Below are positions 53,146 to 61,715 of a DNA stretch of 64,000 nucleotides, piece by piece. The position numbers and the translations under genes were made by a program. Numbering within the stretch: position 1 is the stretch's first letter; every line of letters starts with the position of its first letter. The notes under the pieces are model-generated. The model was not told the DNA's origin. It ran no database searches and worked only from the letters and a program-made list of their open reading frames with translations. The stretch is taken from assembly GCF_000092905.1 (NCBI RefSeq), contig NC_014098.1, positions 2,232,001-2,296,000 of the forward strand, read 5' to 3'. The stretch comes from Kyrpidia tusciae DSM 2912. GTDB taxonomy: Bacteria > Bacillota > Bacilli > Kyrpidiales > Kyrpidiaceae.

Positions 53146-54579
53146 TCATGCGTGGTTCTCCCAGTAGCGCTTCAGCAAAATTCTTTTGACTTCTTTGTGT
53201 GGGGTGTACTTTGTGATCTCCTGGTCGCGAAGACGCCCCTTCACATTGGTCGCCGCCACATGGTCCGCATCTCCTTCATATCCGCACTTTTGGCACCGGA
53301 ACGAATCGCCGTTGCGGTTCTTGCCGTCCACCCACCCGCATCCGGGACAGGGACAGGTCTGGCTCGTATAAGCGGCGTTCACCGGTCCCGGATCGGTTAT
53401 GGAATACACATGGCACAAGTATTCCAGTCGCTCCCGGATCGCCTGCCGTTGCCACTGGCTCACCTTGCGGGACAGCCCCTTGTTCCTCGCCTTCCCCCGC
53501 AGGTGGGACAAATCTTCGTAAGCGATCACCCTTGGCCGGCGTTCCCGAAAAAACGCCCGAAACGCCCGGTTGATCTCGTTCTCGCACCACGCCCGGTACC
53601 GCCTGTGTCGCTTGTGCTGTTTCACCAGCCCCAGGTTGTGCCGCCGAATTCGCCGGGCCTTTCCCGGGTCCCGCTCCCGGTTTTTGCGATACAACGCCCA
53701 CAGCTTCTGGCGTTTCCGTCCTTTGTCCAGCACGTGGTCCGACATCTCTTGCAGGGCCTGGCCGTACTCCGGCCGATACTTCTTCCCCGAGTCGTCCGTC
53801 AGAACTTCGGTGACTCCCAGGTCGATTCCCGCCTCTTCCTCCCCGGCCGGGTAGGTCTTTGGTTCCCGGCTCATGTGAATCTCCACCGCCTGTTCGTCCG
53901 GCAGCAGAACCACCCGCAGATTGCCCCTCAGCTTGTGAATCCCAGAAAGGGGGATCACGATCCTTTTTCCCGGGGACAATCCCATCACCGCCACATACTG
54001 CCGGTTGCCCACCATGAACACTCGGTACATCTGCTGATCCACAACAAAACTCCGGGCTTTCCTGACCCGCGGCCTCTTTCCCAGGATCCGGCGAAACAGC
54101 CGCTTCAGCCCGTGGCGGACCTTCTTCCGCCCGGCCGGCTCCAATTCGGTCTTTTTCCCGGCCAGATCCTCATCCCGAAAAATCGCCTCAATCTTTCTCC
54201 AATCCCGGGGCCTGTCCCCGAACTTGTCCAGCAACCAGAAGGCGTAATCCCGTTCCTTCGGGGTTAACCCCCCGTTGCGGTGAAGACGGCCCCGCACCTC
54301 GGCAATCGCCGCTTCCCACTGTCGCTCCAGGGTCCATAAGGCGTCTTCCAAAGCCAACTTCCACTGCCGGGCCTGAAGCCCAAAGGGACTCACAAACCCG
54401 GCGGCCACCCGTTCATCTCGAATTCTCCGTTTATACCCCAGATCCTTGAGGGACTTCACCTGCGCGCACTCCACCAAGAAGGCGTCCTTCTGCCGGGAAT
54501 ACGCCTCGGCCACTTCGACGATCTGCCTCCATTTCTCACGATTCAGCGGCAGGCTCTTTTGTCGGATCGTCTGTCGCAC
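53146..54579 (-). CDS. tnpB: TnpB, RNA-guided nuclease of an IS607-type element
   Basis: 477 residues with the RuvC residues in place: GIDLGVTEVLTD (Asp) near 275, RVIAYEDLSHLRG (Glu) near 360, DADHVAATNV (Asp) near 450. The zinc finger CPCPGCG..CQKCGY is near 412-440. The basic N-terminal part forms the wedge/REC region. TnpB is the ancestor of Cas12 and cuts DNA guided by an RNA from the element's right end. It overlaps the end of the tnpA relic. All catalytic residues are present, so the nuclease may be active although the transposase is not. Confidence 0.93.
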   Translation of the reverse strand: MRQTIRQKSLPLNREKWRQIVEVAEAYSRQKDAFLVECAQVKSLKDLGYKRRIRDERVAAGFVSPFGLQARQWKLALEDALWTLERQWEAAIAEVRGRLHRNGGLTPKERDYAFWLLDKFGDRPRDWRKIEAIFRDEDLAGKKTELEPAGRKKVRHGLKRLFRRILGKRPRVRKARSFVVDQQMYRVFMVGNRQYVAVMGLSPGKRIVIPLSGIHKLRGNLRVVLLPDEQAVEIHMSREPKTYPAGEEEAGIDLGVTEVLTDDSGKKYRPEYGQALQEMSDHVLDKGRKRQKLWALYRKNRERDPGKARRIRRHNLGLVKQHKRHRRYRAWCENEINRAFRAFFRERRPRVIAYEDLSHLRGKARNKGLSRKVSQWQRQAIRERLEYLCHVYSITDPGPVNAAYTSQTCPCPGCGWVDGKNRNGDSFRCQKCGYEGDADHVAATNVKGRLRDQEITKYTPHKEVKRILLKRYWENHA

Positions 54580-54962
54580 CGGCCAACTCCTCCCGAACGG
54601 CTTTGGTCAGTTTCCGCGCCCTGTAGGTTCTTGACCCGTAGAGTTTTACCGCAAAATGCTGGACAATGTTTATTAGATCTTCGGCCAGTTCCTGGGCCGG
54701 TGACATGTCCTCGGCCTTGTTGACCACCAGAATCTCGCAACCGAACTGTGCAAACAGGTCCTCCAAGAAATCAAACCCAAACCGGACCAGCCGGTCCTTG
54801 TGAGCCACTTCCTAACGCCTGATAGAACATATCCTCGGTGTATCTGCGCTTGTTGGTAGGAGTTCGCAAAGGCACCAGCTTGCCTTCCCTGTCCCACGCT
54901 CGAAGTGTGGAGACACTGACGCCGAGTTTCTCCGCAAACTCTCGAATCGAATAGAGCTTCAC
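54536..54962 (-). pseudogene. tnpA: IS607 TnpA serine recombinase with catalytic region deleted
   Basis: The N-terminal MerR-type helix-turn-helix is intact: LYSIREFAEKLGVSVSTLRAWDREGKLVP to DMFYQALG (54962-54810). It is followed at once, in another frame, by HKDRLVRFGFDFLED and the normal C-terminus (to 54536). The roughly 80 residues that should lie between, with the catalytic Ser (YxRVSS motif) and the following strands, are missing. The result is a truncated 63-residue DNA-binding protein and a silent remainder. Confidence 0.88.
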
Positions 54963-55014
54963 CTGAACATCACCCTATATCAGATTCTATCAGGTGACGT
55001 TGATTTTCGGCAAA

Positions 55015-55281
55015 TCACTTCGGTTCTTTCATAGAACGCCAAAAGTTGTATTCAATCTCCCGCCTCCGCTTGGCGATGGCCGCCTTAGCCAACAGGTACG
55101 TTTCCCGGTCGATCAGATGTCCCCCCCAAAGATCCTCCAACTCGAGCTCCATCATCAGCAGATCGTCTAAGGGTGAGCCGATATATACGATAATCCCGAA
55201 GCGGCGCAAAAGGGATTTGACATCTGCCAACGTCCAACCAGGCCGGGACCCCGACGTCTCGGTTCCGTTTATTCCTGGCAC
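55015..55281 (-). CDS. yqgQ: YqgQ family protein (DUF910)
   Basis: 88 residues, GTG start preceded by GAGGGGTG. Core: LADVKSLLRRFGIIVYIGSPLDDLLMMELELEDLWGGHLIDRETYLLAKAAIAKR, as in YqgQ of Bacillus, a small helical protein thought to bind nucleic acid. It follows the RluA-type gene by 13 bp on the same strand. Confidence 0.85.
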   Translation of the reverse strand: MPGINGTETSGSRPGWTLADVKSLLRRFGIIVYIGSPLDDLLMMELELEDLWGGHLIDRETYLLAKAAIAKRRREIEYNFWRSMKEPK

Positions 55282-55294
55282 ACCGTTTCACCCC

Positions 55295-56278
55295 TCATGA
55301 TCCTCGGGAGATCCGGCCGATCTCCTTCAACCGCCGCCACAGTTCCGCCATATCGGGAAACCACGGGGCGGTCACCTGGATCCGCTTCCCGGTTCGGGGA
55401 TGGTCGAACACCAGCCGCTCGGCGTGAAGTGCCTGCCGCTCGATCCACGGGGACGGCTCCCCGTAGAGAGTATCCCCGATGACCGGGTGACCGAGTTCCG
55501 CAAGATGGACCCGGATCTGATGCGTCCGTCCCGTCTGAAGTCGCACTTTCAGGTAGGCGGCATTCCCCACCCGTTCCGCCACTTCAAAGCGCGTTCTGGC
55601 CCGCCGGCCGGCCGGTGCCACCTGGCGGCGGTTCCCGTGGTTTGGATCTCGATCGATGGGCAGATCGATCCAGCCCCGGTCCGCTACCACTCGCCCCTGA
55701 ACGAGGGCGGCATACTCCCTATGCACCCTTCGCACCCCATCCAACCTTTCGGCTTCATCCGCTCCGAAGACCGGACTCCGCCCGCCTTCGACAAAGCGCA
55801 GATCTCGCGACAGCCGCTGATGGGCGAATTGATTTTTCGCGATGAGAACGAGGCCGCTCGTGTCCCGATCCAAGCGATTTAACGGTCGAAAGGGGCGATA
55901 GCTGCCGGTCAGCCGCCAGGCATACACCACACCGTTGGCCAGGGTGCCGGCAGCGACCCCTTTGGTCGGATGAACTAACATCCCCGGGGGCTTATTCACC
56001 ACCAGCACGTCCTCATCTTCATACAGGGTCTCAAAAGGAATCGGCTCGGGCAACACATCATCGGAAGGCGTCTCCCCCCAGCGTATCTCCAAGATATCCC
56101 CGGCGGACACGCGTTCGGAAAGGTAGGCCGGGCGGCCATTTCTCCGAATTCCATTTTGGGTAATGGCCAAGCGGACCAGTCGGCGAGAGACCTGCAGGCG
56201 CCCCTGTAAAACTTCTCTCACCTGTCTTCCGTGGTCTCTCGCCTCGACCTGCCACATCAGCGTACATTCATCGCTCAT
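55295..56278 (-). CDS. RluA-family 23S/tRNA pseudouridine synthase
   Basis: 327 residues from ATG 56278 (GAGGGAATCG upstream). S4-like RNA-binding domain near residues 20-75 (VSRRLVRLAITQNGIRRNGRP) and the catalytic domain with LNRLDRDTSGLVLIAKN (catalytic Asp) near 135-150, then RTHQIRVHLAELGHPVIGDTLYG near 255-280. It isomerises uridine to pseudouridine in rRNA or tRNA. First gene of a pair with yqgQ. Confidence 0.94.
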   Translation of the reverse strand: MSDECTLMWQVEARDHGRQVREVLQGRLQVSRRLVRLAITQNGIRRNGRPAYLSERVSAGDILEIRWGETPSDDVLPEPIPFETLYEDEDVLVVNKPPGMLVHPTKGVAAGTLANGVVYAWRLTGSYRPFRPLNRLDRDTSGLVLIAKNQFAHQRLSRDLRFVEGGRSPVFGADEAERLDGVRRVHREYAALVQGRVVADRGWIDLPIDRDPNHGNRRQVAPAGRRARTRFEVAERVGNAAYLKVRLQTGRTHQIRVHLAELGHPVIGDTLYGEPSPWIERQALHAERLVFDHPRTGKRIQVTAPWFPDMAELWRRLKEIGRISRGS

Positions 56279-56412
56279 CGACGATTCCCTCGGTGTAGAC
56301 GTCCGACCTGTCCGGGGCGCCATCCCCCGCGCAATCCCCCCGTTTTGCACGATTTTGAGGGCATAGGGGACAGCCTGGAGGCCAATCCTAAGCCCGAAAG
56401 GAGGGACGGTCG

Positions 56413-56598
56413 ATGCCCGGTGTCAAATGTATGGTTGAGGAGTGCATGTACAATAATCACCGCGGCGGCTGCACCGCCGAGGAAATTCTCATCGCCACCA
56501 ACGGCAACCCCATTGCCGGGACCGTGAAAGGAACGATGTGCTCGACCTTCGACTTCGATCATCACACCAACCAGTACGGCGACAACGTCAGCGACTGA
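56413..56598 (+). CDS. DUF1540 protein
   Basis: 61 residues. Cysteine pattern C-x4-C-x8-C (VKCMVEECMYNNHRGGCTAEEI) and a late Cys (TMCSTF), as in DUF1540, small probable zinc-binding proteins frequent in endospore formers. GAAAGGAGGG precedes the ATG. A terminator follows. Confidence 0.9.
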   Translation: MPGVKCMVEECMYNNHRGGCTAEEILIATNGNPIAGTVKGTMCSTFDFDHHTNQYGDNVSD

Positions 56599-56611
56599 AC
56601 CGCCAATCCCC

Positions 56612-56641
56612 GGCCGCCGCGTACCTGGCGGCCTTCTTTCT
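56612..56641 (+). terminator. Intrinsic terminator of the DUF1540 gene
   Basis: GGCCGCC, 8-nt loop, GGCGGCC followed by TTCTTTCT. It lies between convergent genes and its stem could also stop the arg operon. Confidence 0.7.
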
Positions 56642-56680
56642 AAAGTTTGCTTTGCACAGGGGCCGTCAGGCTCCAGGTTC

Positions 56681-57895
56681 TCACTCCCGCCCGAACACAT
56701 CATGCATCGCCGCCGACAATCGCTCCACCGCCATGTCGATTTCCGGTTCCTCGACAATGAGAGGAGGAAGCAACCGAACGGTGTTCCCCCCGGCCACCGT
56801 CACCAAGAGGCCCCGCTTCAGACATGCTTCGGCCACTTGGGAGGCGCCCTCATCGAGCACCACGCCGATCATCAGGCCCATCCCGCGAATCTCCCGAAAG
56901 TGCGGGTGATTCCCCAGAGCATTGGCTAGGCGGCCTCGCAGGTACGCCCCGCGTCGAGCAGCCTTTTCCCACAGCCGCTCTTTCTCCACGACCTCCACCG
57001 TCGCCAGGGCGGCCCGCATGGCCAGGGGGTTGCCGCCAAAGGTGGAGCCGTGAGAACCGGGGACAAAAGCCTCAGCCACCGGGCGCTTTGCCAACACGGC
57101 GCCCACCGGAACGCCGTTGGCCAGTCCTTTGGCCAGGGTGCAAATGTCCGGCTCGACTCCAAACTGCTCATACGCAAAAAATGTTCCCGTTCGCCCCATG
57201 CCGGTCTGTACTTCGTCGATGACAAGAAGGACATTTCGGCGATCGCATAAGGCCCGCACTTCTTGCACATAGTCTGTGGGTACGGGCATCACCCCGCCTT
57301 CTCCTTGCACCATTTCCATCATAACCGCACAGACCGTGCCATCTAAGGCTTCTTCCAAAGCTTTTACATCTCCCACGGGGACGTGGCGCACGCCGCCGAG
57401 CAGCGGGCCAAACCCTTCCTGGTATTTCGGCTGGGCGGTGGCTGTAAGAGCTCCCAGAGTCCTCCCGTGGAAGGAGTGCTCCAACGTGATCACCGTCGAC
57501 CGTTCGGGCACGCCGTTGTGGTACGCCCAACGCCGGGCCAATTTGATCGCCGCTTCGCTGGCCTCGGTCCCGCTGTTGCAGAAAAAGACCTGATCCAAGG
57601 CCGAGTGATTCACCAGCCAGTTGGCCAATTCCACCTGCTGGGGGATGTAAAACAGATTCGAGCAGTGGAGCAAGGTCCGGGCCTGGTCGGCGATCGCCTC
57701 CGCCACCGCCGGATGGCTGTGTCCGAGAATCGTCACCGCAATCCCGGCGGCAAAATCGAGGTATTGGTTTCCATCGGCATCCCAAAGCCAAACCCCTTCC
57801 CCCCGCACCATGGCCACAGGCCACCGGCCGTACGTATGCATGAGCGCGCCGGAATGCGCCACGACCTCTTCGTTGCTCAATATCACCAGTGCCAC
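56681..57895 (-). CDS. argD: Acetylornithine aminotransferase
   Basis: 404 residues, class III PLP aminotransferase. Seen: YLDFAAGIAVTILGHSHPAVAEAI, FFCNSGTEASEAAIKLAR (PLP phosphate loop), VVTLEHSFHGRTLG-type block, LLVIDEVQTGMGRTG, and the PLP Lys in TLAKGLANGVPVGAVLAK near 250. It converts N-acetylglutamate semialdehyde to N-acetylornithine. Last gene of argCJB-x-D. Confidence 0.95.
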   Translation of the reverse strand: MALVILSNEEVVAHSGALMHTYGRWPVAMVRGEGVWLWDADGNQYLDFAAGIAVTILGHSHPAVAEAIADQARTLLHCSNLFYIPQQVELANWLVNHSALDQVFFCNSGTEASEAAIKLARRWAYHNGVPERSTVITLEHSFHGRTLGALTATAQPKYQEGFGPLLGGVRHVPVGDVKALEEALDGTVCAVMMEMVQGEGGVMPVPTDYVQEVRALCDRRNVLLVIDEVQTGMGRTGTFFAYEQFGVEPDICTLAKGLANGVPVGAVLAKRPVAEAFVPGSHGSTFGGNPLAMRAALATVEVVEKERLWEKAARRGAYLRGRLANALGNHPHFREIRGMGLMIGVVLDEGASQVAEACLKRGLLVTVAGGNTVRLLPPLIVEEPEIDMAVERLSAAMHDVFGRE

Positions 57896-57913
57896 TCCCT
57901 TTTCACTTTTCTC

Positions 57914-58297
57914 TCACGCCGACGCCGCGGCGCTGGACCCCTTATCCTCCTTGAGTTTTCGCGAATACCAGAGAAAGACGGGCAGCGGAATCACGATCCA
58001 CCCCAGACTTTTTATCAGTCCGTTCAGCCCTCTTCGCCGAGCCTCTTGCATCTGATCTGCAACCAAACGTTCATAATCGGCCCGGATCGTCGCTTCATCC
58101 GGGACCGGCTGGGCAGGTTCCCCAGGGGCCACTTTCGTCGCCTGGGCAATCCGCGTCTCTCGATACGAGGCATAATCCTGATAAAATCCCCGGGGCACGA
58201 TAATATCACTGAGGGACATAAAGATCCCCACACAACCGCCGATGGACATCATTAGAGTGGTAAAGAGAACCAAATACAAATAGATCCTTCGAATCAC
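57914..58297 (-). CDS. Small two-helix membrane protein within the arg operon
   Basis: 127 residues. N-terminal helix IYLYLVLFTTLMMSIGGCVGIFM, a hydrophilic middle (residues 30-95), C-terminal helix LIKSLGWIVIPLPVFLWYSRKLK. Family not recognised. Its ATG overlaps the argB stop by 4 bp and argD follows after 18 bp, so it is co-translated with arginine biosynthesis. It may be an accessory or transport-related protein. Confidence 0.7.
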   Translation of the reverse strand: MIRRIYLYLVLFTTLMMSIGGCVGIFMSLSDIIVPRGFYQDYASYRETRIAQATKVAPGEPAQPVPDEATIRADYERLVADQMQEARRRGLNGLIKSLGWIVIPLPVFLWYSRKLKEDKGSSAAASA

Positions 58298-59163
58298 TCA
58301 GATCCCTCCTCAGCGGGAAGGACCATCGTGCCGATTCCCCGGTCGGTGAACACCTCCAACAGCAAGGCGTGCGGATCCTCCCCGTTGATGATGTGAACGT
58401 GTTTGGCTCCCGCCTCCAGGGCGGTCAGGCAGGCCTTCACCTTTGGGATCATGCCGCCGTAGATCTCGCCGCCTTCCACCAATTGACGAATCTCCTCCGC
58501 GGTGATCTTCGACACCACTTCCGACCCTTTCGGTCCTCGGCGCAGAATTCCTGGTACATCCGTGATGAGGAACAATTTTTCCGCCCCGAGCGCCCCGGCC
58601 ACAGCCCCGGCGGCCTCGTCGGCGTTCACATTGTACCGACGTCCTTCCCGATCGACGCCCACCGGCGCAATGACAGGGATCAGGTGGCGATCGAGCAATC
58701 CCTCGATCAGGGCGGTGTTCACGTGCACCACTTCACCCACATAGCCGATATCGCCGGCGGGGTGGTGTTTTTTGGCCACCTCCAAGAGCATTCCATCGGC
58801 GCCCGACAAACCGACGGCCCCTCCGTCGTGCTGATTGAATGCCGCCACGAGGCGCGGATTGACCGCGCCGGAGAGCACCATCTCCACGACTTCCATCACC
58901 GCCTCATCGGTGACTCGAAGGCCCTCCACGAACTGCGCCCGATGGCCCAGGCGCTCCAGCATGGCGGTGATCTCTTTCCCGCCTCCGTGAACCACCACGG
59001 GGCGAATCCCCACCTGCTTTAACCAGATGATGTCCAGGATGACATCGGTAAAACGCTCCCCCATCGCACTGCCGCCATATTTGATGACAAAAATCTTTCC
59101 CGCAAAGCGCTGGATATACGGCAGTGCTTCAATCAAGACCGCCGCTTTTTCTTCCTCGCTCAT
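58294..59163 (-). CDS. argB: Acetylglutamate kinase
   Basis: 289 residues from ATG 59163 (GAAGGAG 9 nt upstream; a GTG at 59193 would add ten). Amino acid kinase fold: FVIKYGGSAMG near 23, RPVVVHGGGKEI near 55, VNADEAAGAVAGALGAEKLFLITDVPG near 200-225, GGMIPKVKACLTAL near 250. It phosphorylates N-acetylglutamate. The N-terminal helix (EALPYIQRFAGK) resembles arginine-inhibited, hexameric forms. Confidence 0.95.
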   Translation of the reverse strand: MSEEEKAAVLIEALPYIQRFAGKIFVIKYGGSAMGERFTDVILDIIWLKQVGIRPVVVHGGGKEITAMLERLGHRAQFVEGLRVTDEAVMEVVEMVLSGAVNPRLVAAFNQHDGGAVGLSGADGMLLEVAKKHHPAGDIGYVGEVVHVNTALIEGLLDRHLIPVIAPVGVDREGRRYNVNADEAAGAVAGALGAEKLFLITDVPGILRRGPKGSEVVSKITAEEIRQLVEGGEIYGGMIPKVKACLTALEAGAKHVHIINGEDPHALLLEVFTDRGIGTMVLPAEEGSE

Positions 59164-59236
59164 CTCCTTAAGCTCCTTCTCTCCCCTTGGCACCGAGAAC
59201 CCGAACCCTTCCCTGAAGGGACGGTCGACAACTCCG

Positions 59237-60481
59237 TTAGGTTCGGTAGTGGGCGTTAATCTCGATATAACGCTCGGTCAAATCGCACCCCCACGCCACG
59301 GCCTTTCCGGAGCCCTCCCCGACCACGACCCGCAACGGCACCGGGTCTCCGCGCAGGACACCCCGGGCGGCTTCCTCATCGAAGGGCACCGCTCCGCCCC
59401 GGCGACAAACGGCAATGTCCCCAATATAGATGTCCACATTCTGTGGGTCGAAGGAAGATCCGGCATATCCCGCGGCGCAGAGAATCCGTCCCCAATTCGG
59501 GTCGGCGCCGTACACCGCCGTCTTGACGAGGCTCGATCCGATCACCGCCTTGGCGACGCGCCGGGCTTCCTCGTCGGTCGCCGCCCCTTCCACCCGGGTC
59601 TCAATCAAACGGGTTGCCCCTTCTCCGTCCCTGGCAATGGCCTTCGCCAGACGGATCGCTGCCTCGGTGACCGCCTCGACGAACCGGTCCCAGTCCGGGT
59701 GATCCGGGCGAAGTGGTCGATTTCCCGCCATGCCGTTTGCCAAAAGCAAGACGGTATCATTGGTGCTGGTATCCCCGTCCACGCTGATGCAATGAAAACT
59801 CGCGTCCACCGCATGCCTCAACGCCTCTTGCAAAGCTTCCGGTTCCACCTCGGCGTCGGTGGTGAGAAAGGCGAGCATGGTGGCCATATTGGGATGGATC
59901 ATTCCGGATCCTTTGGCCGCTCCGCCGATCCTGACTGTTTGCCCATCGACCGTCAGCTCCCGAACCACTTCCTTGGTGTACGTATCTGTGGTCAGGATCG
60001 CTTCAGCAAACGCGCGGCCGCCGTCGTCTCGAATTTTTTTTGCGGCCTCCTCGATGCCCGCGCTCAAACGGTCCATGGGAAGCGGAACTCCAATCACTCC
60101 GGTAGAAGCCACCCCGATATCGTCCGGTTCCAGTCCGAACAGGTCAGCCGCCTGCATTTGAATAGCGAGCACATCCGCAGCTCCTTGCTCCCCGGTACAG
60201 GCATTGGCGTTTCCGCTATTGACCACCACCGCCTGCAAACGCCGCTGCTCCCGGATCCTGGCCTCGGTCGCCTCTACGGCCGCCGATCGGACCCGGTTGG
60301 TCGTGAACATGCCCGCCGCCACCGCAGGCTGCTCGCTGTACAGAATGGCCACATCGAGGCGTTCGGCTTTTCCGTCCCGAATGCCCGCCGCTGCCGCCCC
60401 CGCCCAGAACCCTTTTGGGGCCGTGACCCCCAGCCATTCTTGGCGTTCCTCCTGTTGCATTTCATCCCACCGGTCAGCCAC
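59237..60481 (-). CDS. argJ: Bifunctional glutamate N-acetyltransferase/ornithine acetyltransferase
   Basis: 414 residues. GMFTTNRVRSAAV, VVNSGNANACTGEQG, and the self-cleavage motif ASTGVIGVPLP near 190, in which Thr becomes the N-terminal nucleophile of the beta subunit. It recycles the acetyl group from acetylornithine to glutamate. Second gene of the operon, 97 bp after argC. Confidence 0.95.
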   Translation of the reverse strand: MADRWDEMQQEERQEWLGVTAPKGFWAGAAAAGIRDGKAERLDVAILYSEQPAVAAGMFTTNRVRSAAVEATEARIREQRRLQAVVVNSGNANACTGEQGAADVLAIQMQAADLFGLEPDDIGVASTGVIGVPLPMDRLSAGIEEAAKKIRDDGGRAFAEAILTTDTYTKEVVRELTVDGQTVRIGGAAKGSGMIHPNMATMLAFLTTDAEVEPEALQEALRHAVDASFHCISVDGDTSTNDTVLLLANGMAGNRPLRPDHPDWDRFVEAVTEAAIRLAKAIARDGEGATRLIETRVEGAATDEEARRVAKAVIGSSLVKTAVYGADPNWGRILCAAGYAGSSFDPQNVDIYIGDIAVCRRGGAVPFDEEAARGVLRGDPVPLRVVVGEGSGKAVAWGCDLTERYIEINAHYRT

Positions 60482-60578
60482 CGTTTACCCCTTCTTTCCG
60501 CAGTTCCCTTTTGCACTGCGCCGCACCACCCCGAAGGCGAAGCGGGCCGACCCCGGCTTTCCACAATCTTTGGATCGC

Positions 60579-61625
60579 TCACGGGTACATGGGGACCAGG
60601 TCCAACCCCATCGTTTCAGGCCACCCCATCATGACGTTCAAATTCTGTACCGCCTGCCCCGCCGCGCCTTTCACCAGATTGTCAATGACGCTGACCACGA
60701 TCATTCGACCCGTTCGGCGCTCCACAGTCAGACCGATGTCACACAGATTGGTCCCCCGTACTTCCTTGGTCTGGGGCCATTGTCCCGCCGGCTGAACCCG
60801 AACGAAGGGCTCCTGTCGGTAGGCGTCCTGGTATACCTCCCACACCCGCTCGGTCGTCCACTCCCTCCATTCGCCCGTCAAGGTACCATAAGCCGTTACC
60901 AAAATACCCCGGCCCATGGGAAGGAGATGAGCCGTAAAAGATACCCGGGCCGAACCTTGGCCAAAAACTGCCAGATGATACTCGATTTCGGGTGTGTGCT
61001 GGTGTTCGGCAACTTTGTAGGCCTTGAAATTCTCCGCCACCTCAGCAAAGTGGTTTCCCAGGTTCACTCCGCGCCCGGCTCCGGTCACACCCGACTTCGC
61101 ATCGATGATCAATCCATCGGCCTCCACTCCCCTGTTGCGGACGGCCGGTAAAAGGCCAAGCAACGCCGCCGTCGGGTAACACCCCGGATTCGACACAAAG
61201 GACGCTCCTGCCACCCGCTCCCGGTTCCATTCCGTCAATCCATAGACGGCCTCTTCCCGCACAGCGTCCGACGGGGGATCCTTTTTATACCATTCCCGAA
61301 ACAAAGGACCTGGAATGCGAAAATCTCCCCCGAGATCGATCACCCGGACTCCCCGTTCGCGAAGCGAGGGCACCATGGTCGAAGATAGCCCCGCCGGCAA
61401 GGCCAAAAACGCGACATTCGCTTCCTCGGCCACTCGATCGGGGTCAAAGGCCTGAAGCTCAAAGTCGGCGATACCGGTCAAATGAGGGTACACCCTGGAC
61501 AACTGTATTCCGGCATGGGAGTCAGATGTTACCATTGCAAGTTCCGCTTCGGGATGACGAACCAGCAACCGAACCAACTCCACCCCTGCATAACCCGTTG
61601 CCCCCACCACCGCCACTCGAATCAC
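60579..61625 (-). CDS. argC: N-acetyl-gamma-glutamyl-phosphate reductase
   Basis: 348 residues from a GTG at 61625, preceded by GGAGGTGGG; longer frames reach back over the promoter and are not used. NAD(P)-binding VAVVGATGYAGVELVRLL at the start, catalytic Cys in FVSNPGCYPTAALLGL near 150, and AEHQHTPEIE near 210. It reduces acetylglutamyl phosphate to the semialdehyde. First gene of argCJB-x-D. Confidence 0.95.
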   Translation of the reverse strand: MIRVAVVGATGYAGVELVRLLVRHPEAELAMVTSDSHAGIQLSRVYPHLTGIADFELQAFDPDRVAEEANVAFLALPAGLSSTMVPSLRERGVRVIDLGGDFRIPGPLFREWYKKDPPSDAVREEAVYGLTEWNRERVAGASFVSNPGCYPTAALLGLLPAVRNRGVEADGLIIDAKSGVTGAGRGVNLGNHFAEVAENFKAYKVAEHQHTPEIEYHLAVFGQGSARVSFTAHLLPMGRGILVTAYGTLTGEWREWTTERVWEVYQDAYRQEPFVRVQPAGQWPQTKEVRGTNLCDIGLTVERRTGRMIVVSVIDNLVKGAAGQAVQNLNVMMGWPETMGLDLVPMYP

Positions 61626-61679
61626 AAATCCCACCTCCATTCTCCAATGGTTTGGTTTTGCGAGCCCGACAGATCGACT

Positions 61680-61715
61680 TGTATGATTATACAACGATAT
61701 GTATAAGCATTCAAT
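61680..61715 (-). promoter_or_regulatory. argC promoter with overlapping palindrome (possible ArgR/AhrC site)
   Basis: On the minus strand TTGAAT (61715-61710), 17-bp spacer, TATAAT (61692-61687). The -10 lies inside TGTATAATCATACA, a TGTAT/ATACA palindrome, and an ATGCTTATACAT half resembling ARG boxes fills the spacer. ArgR/AhrC binding there would repress the operon when arginine is plentiful. Confidence 0.65.

Noticed and set aside
52642-54267. 541-codon plus-strand open frame opposite tnpB
   Set aside because: TnpB on the other strand has complete catalytic motifs; this frame has none.
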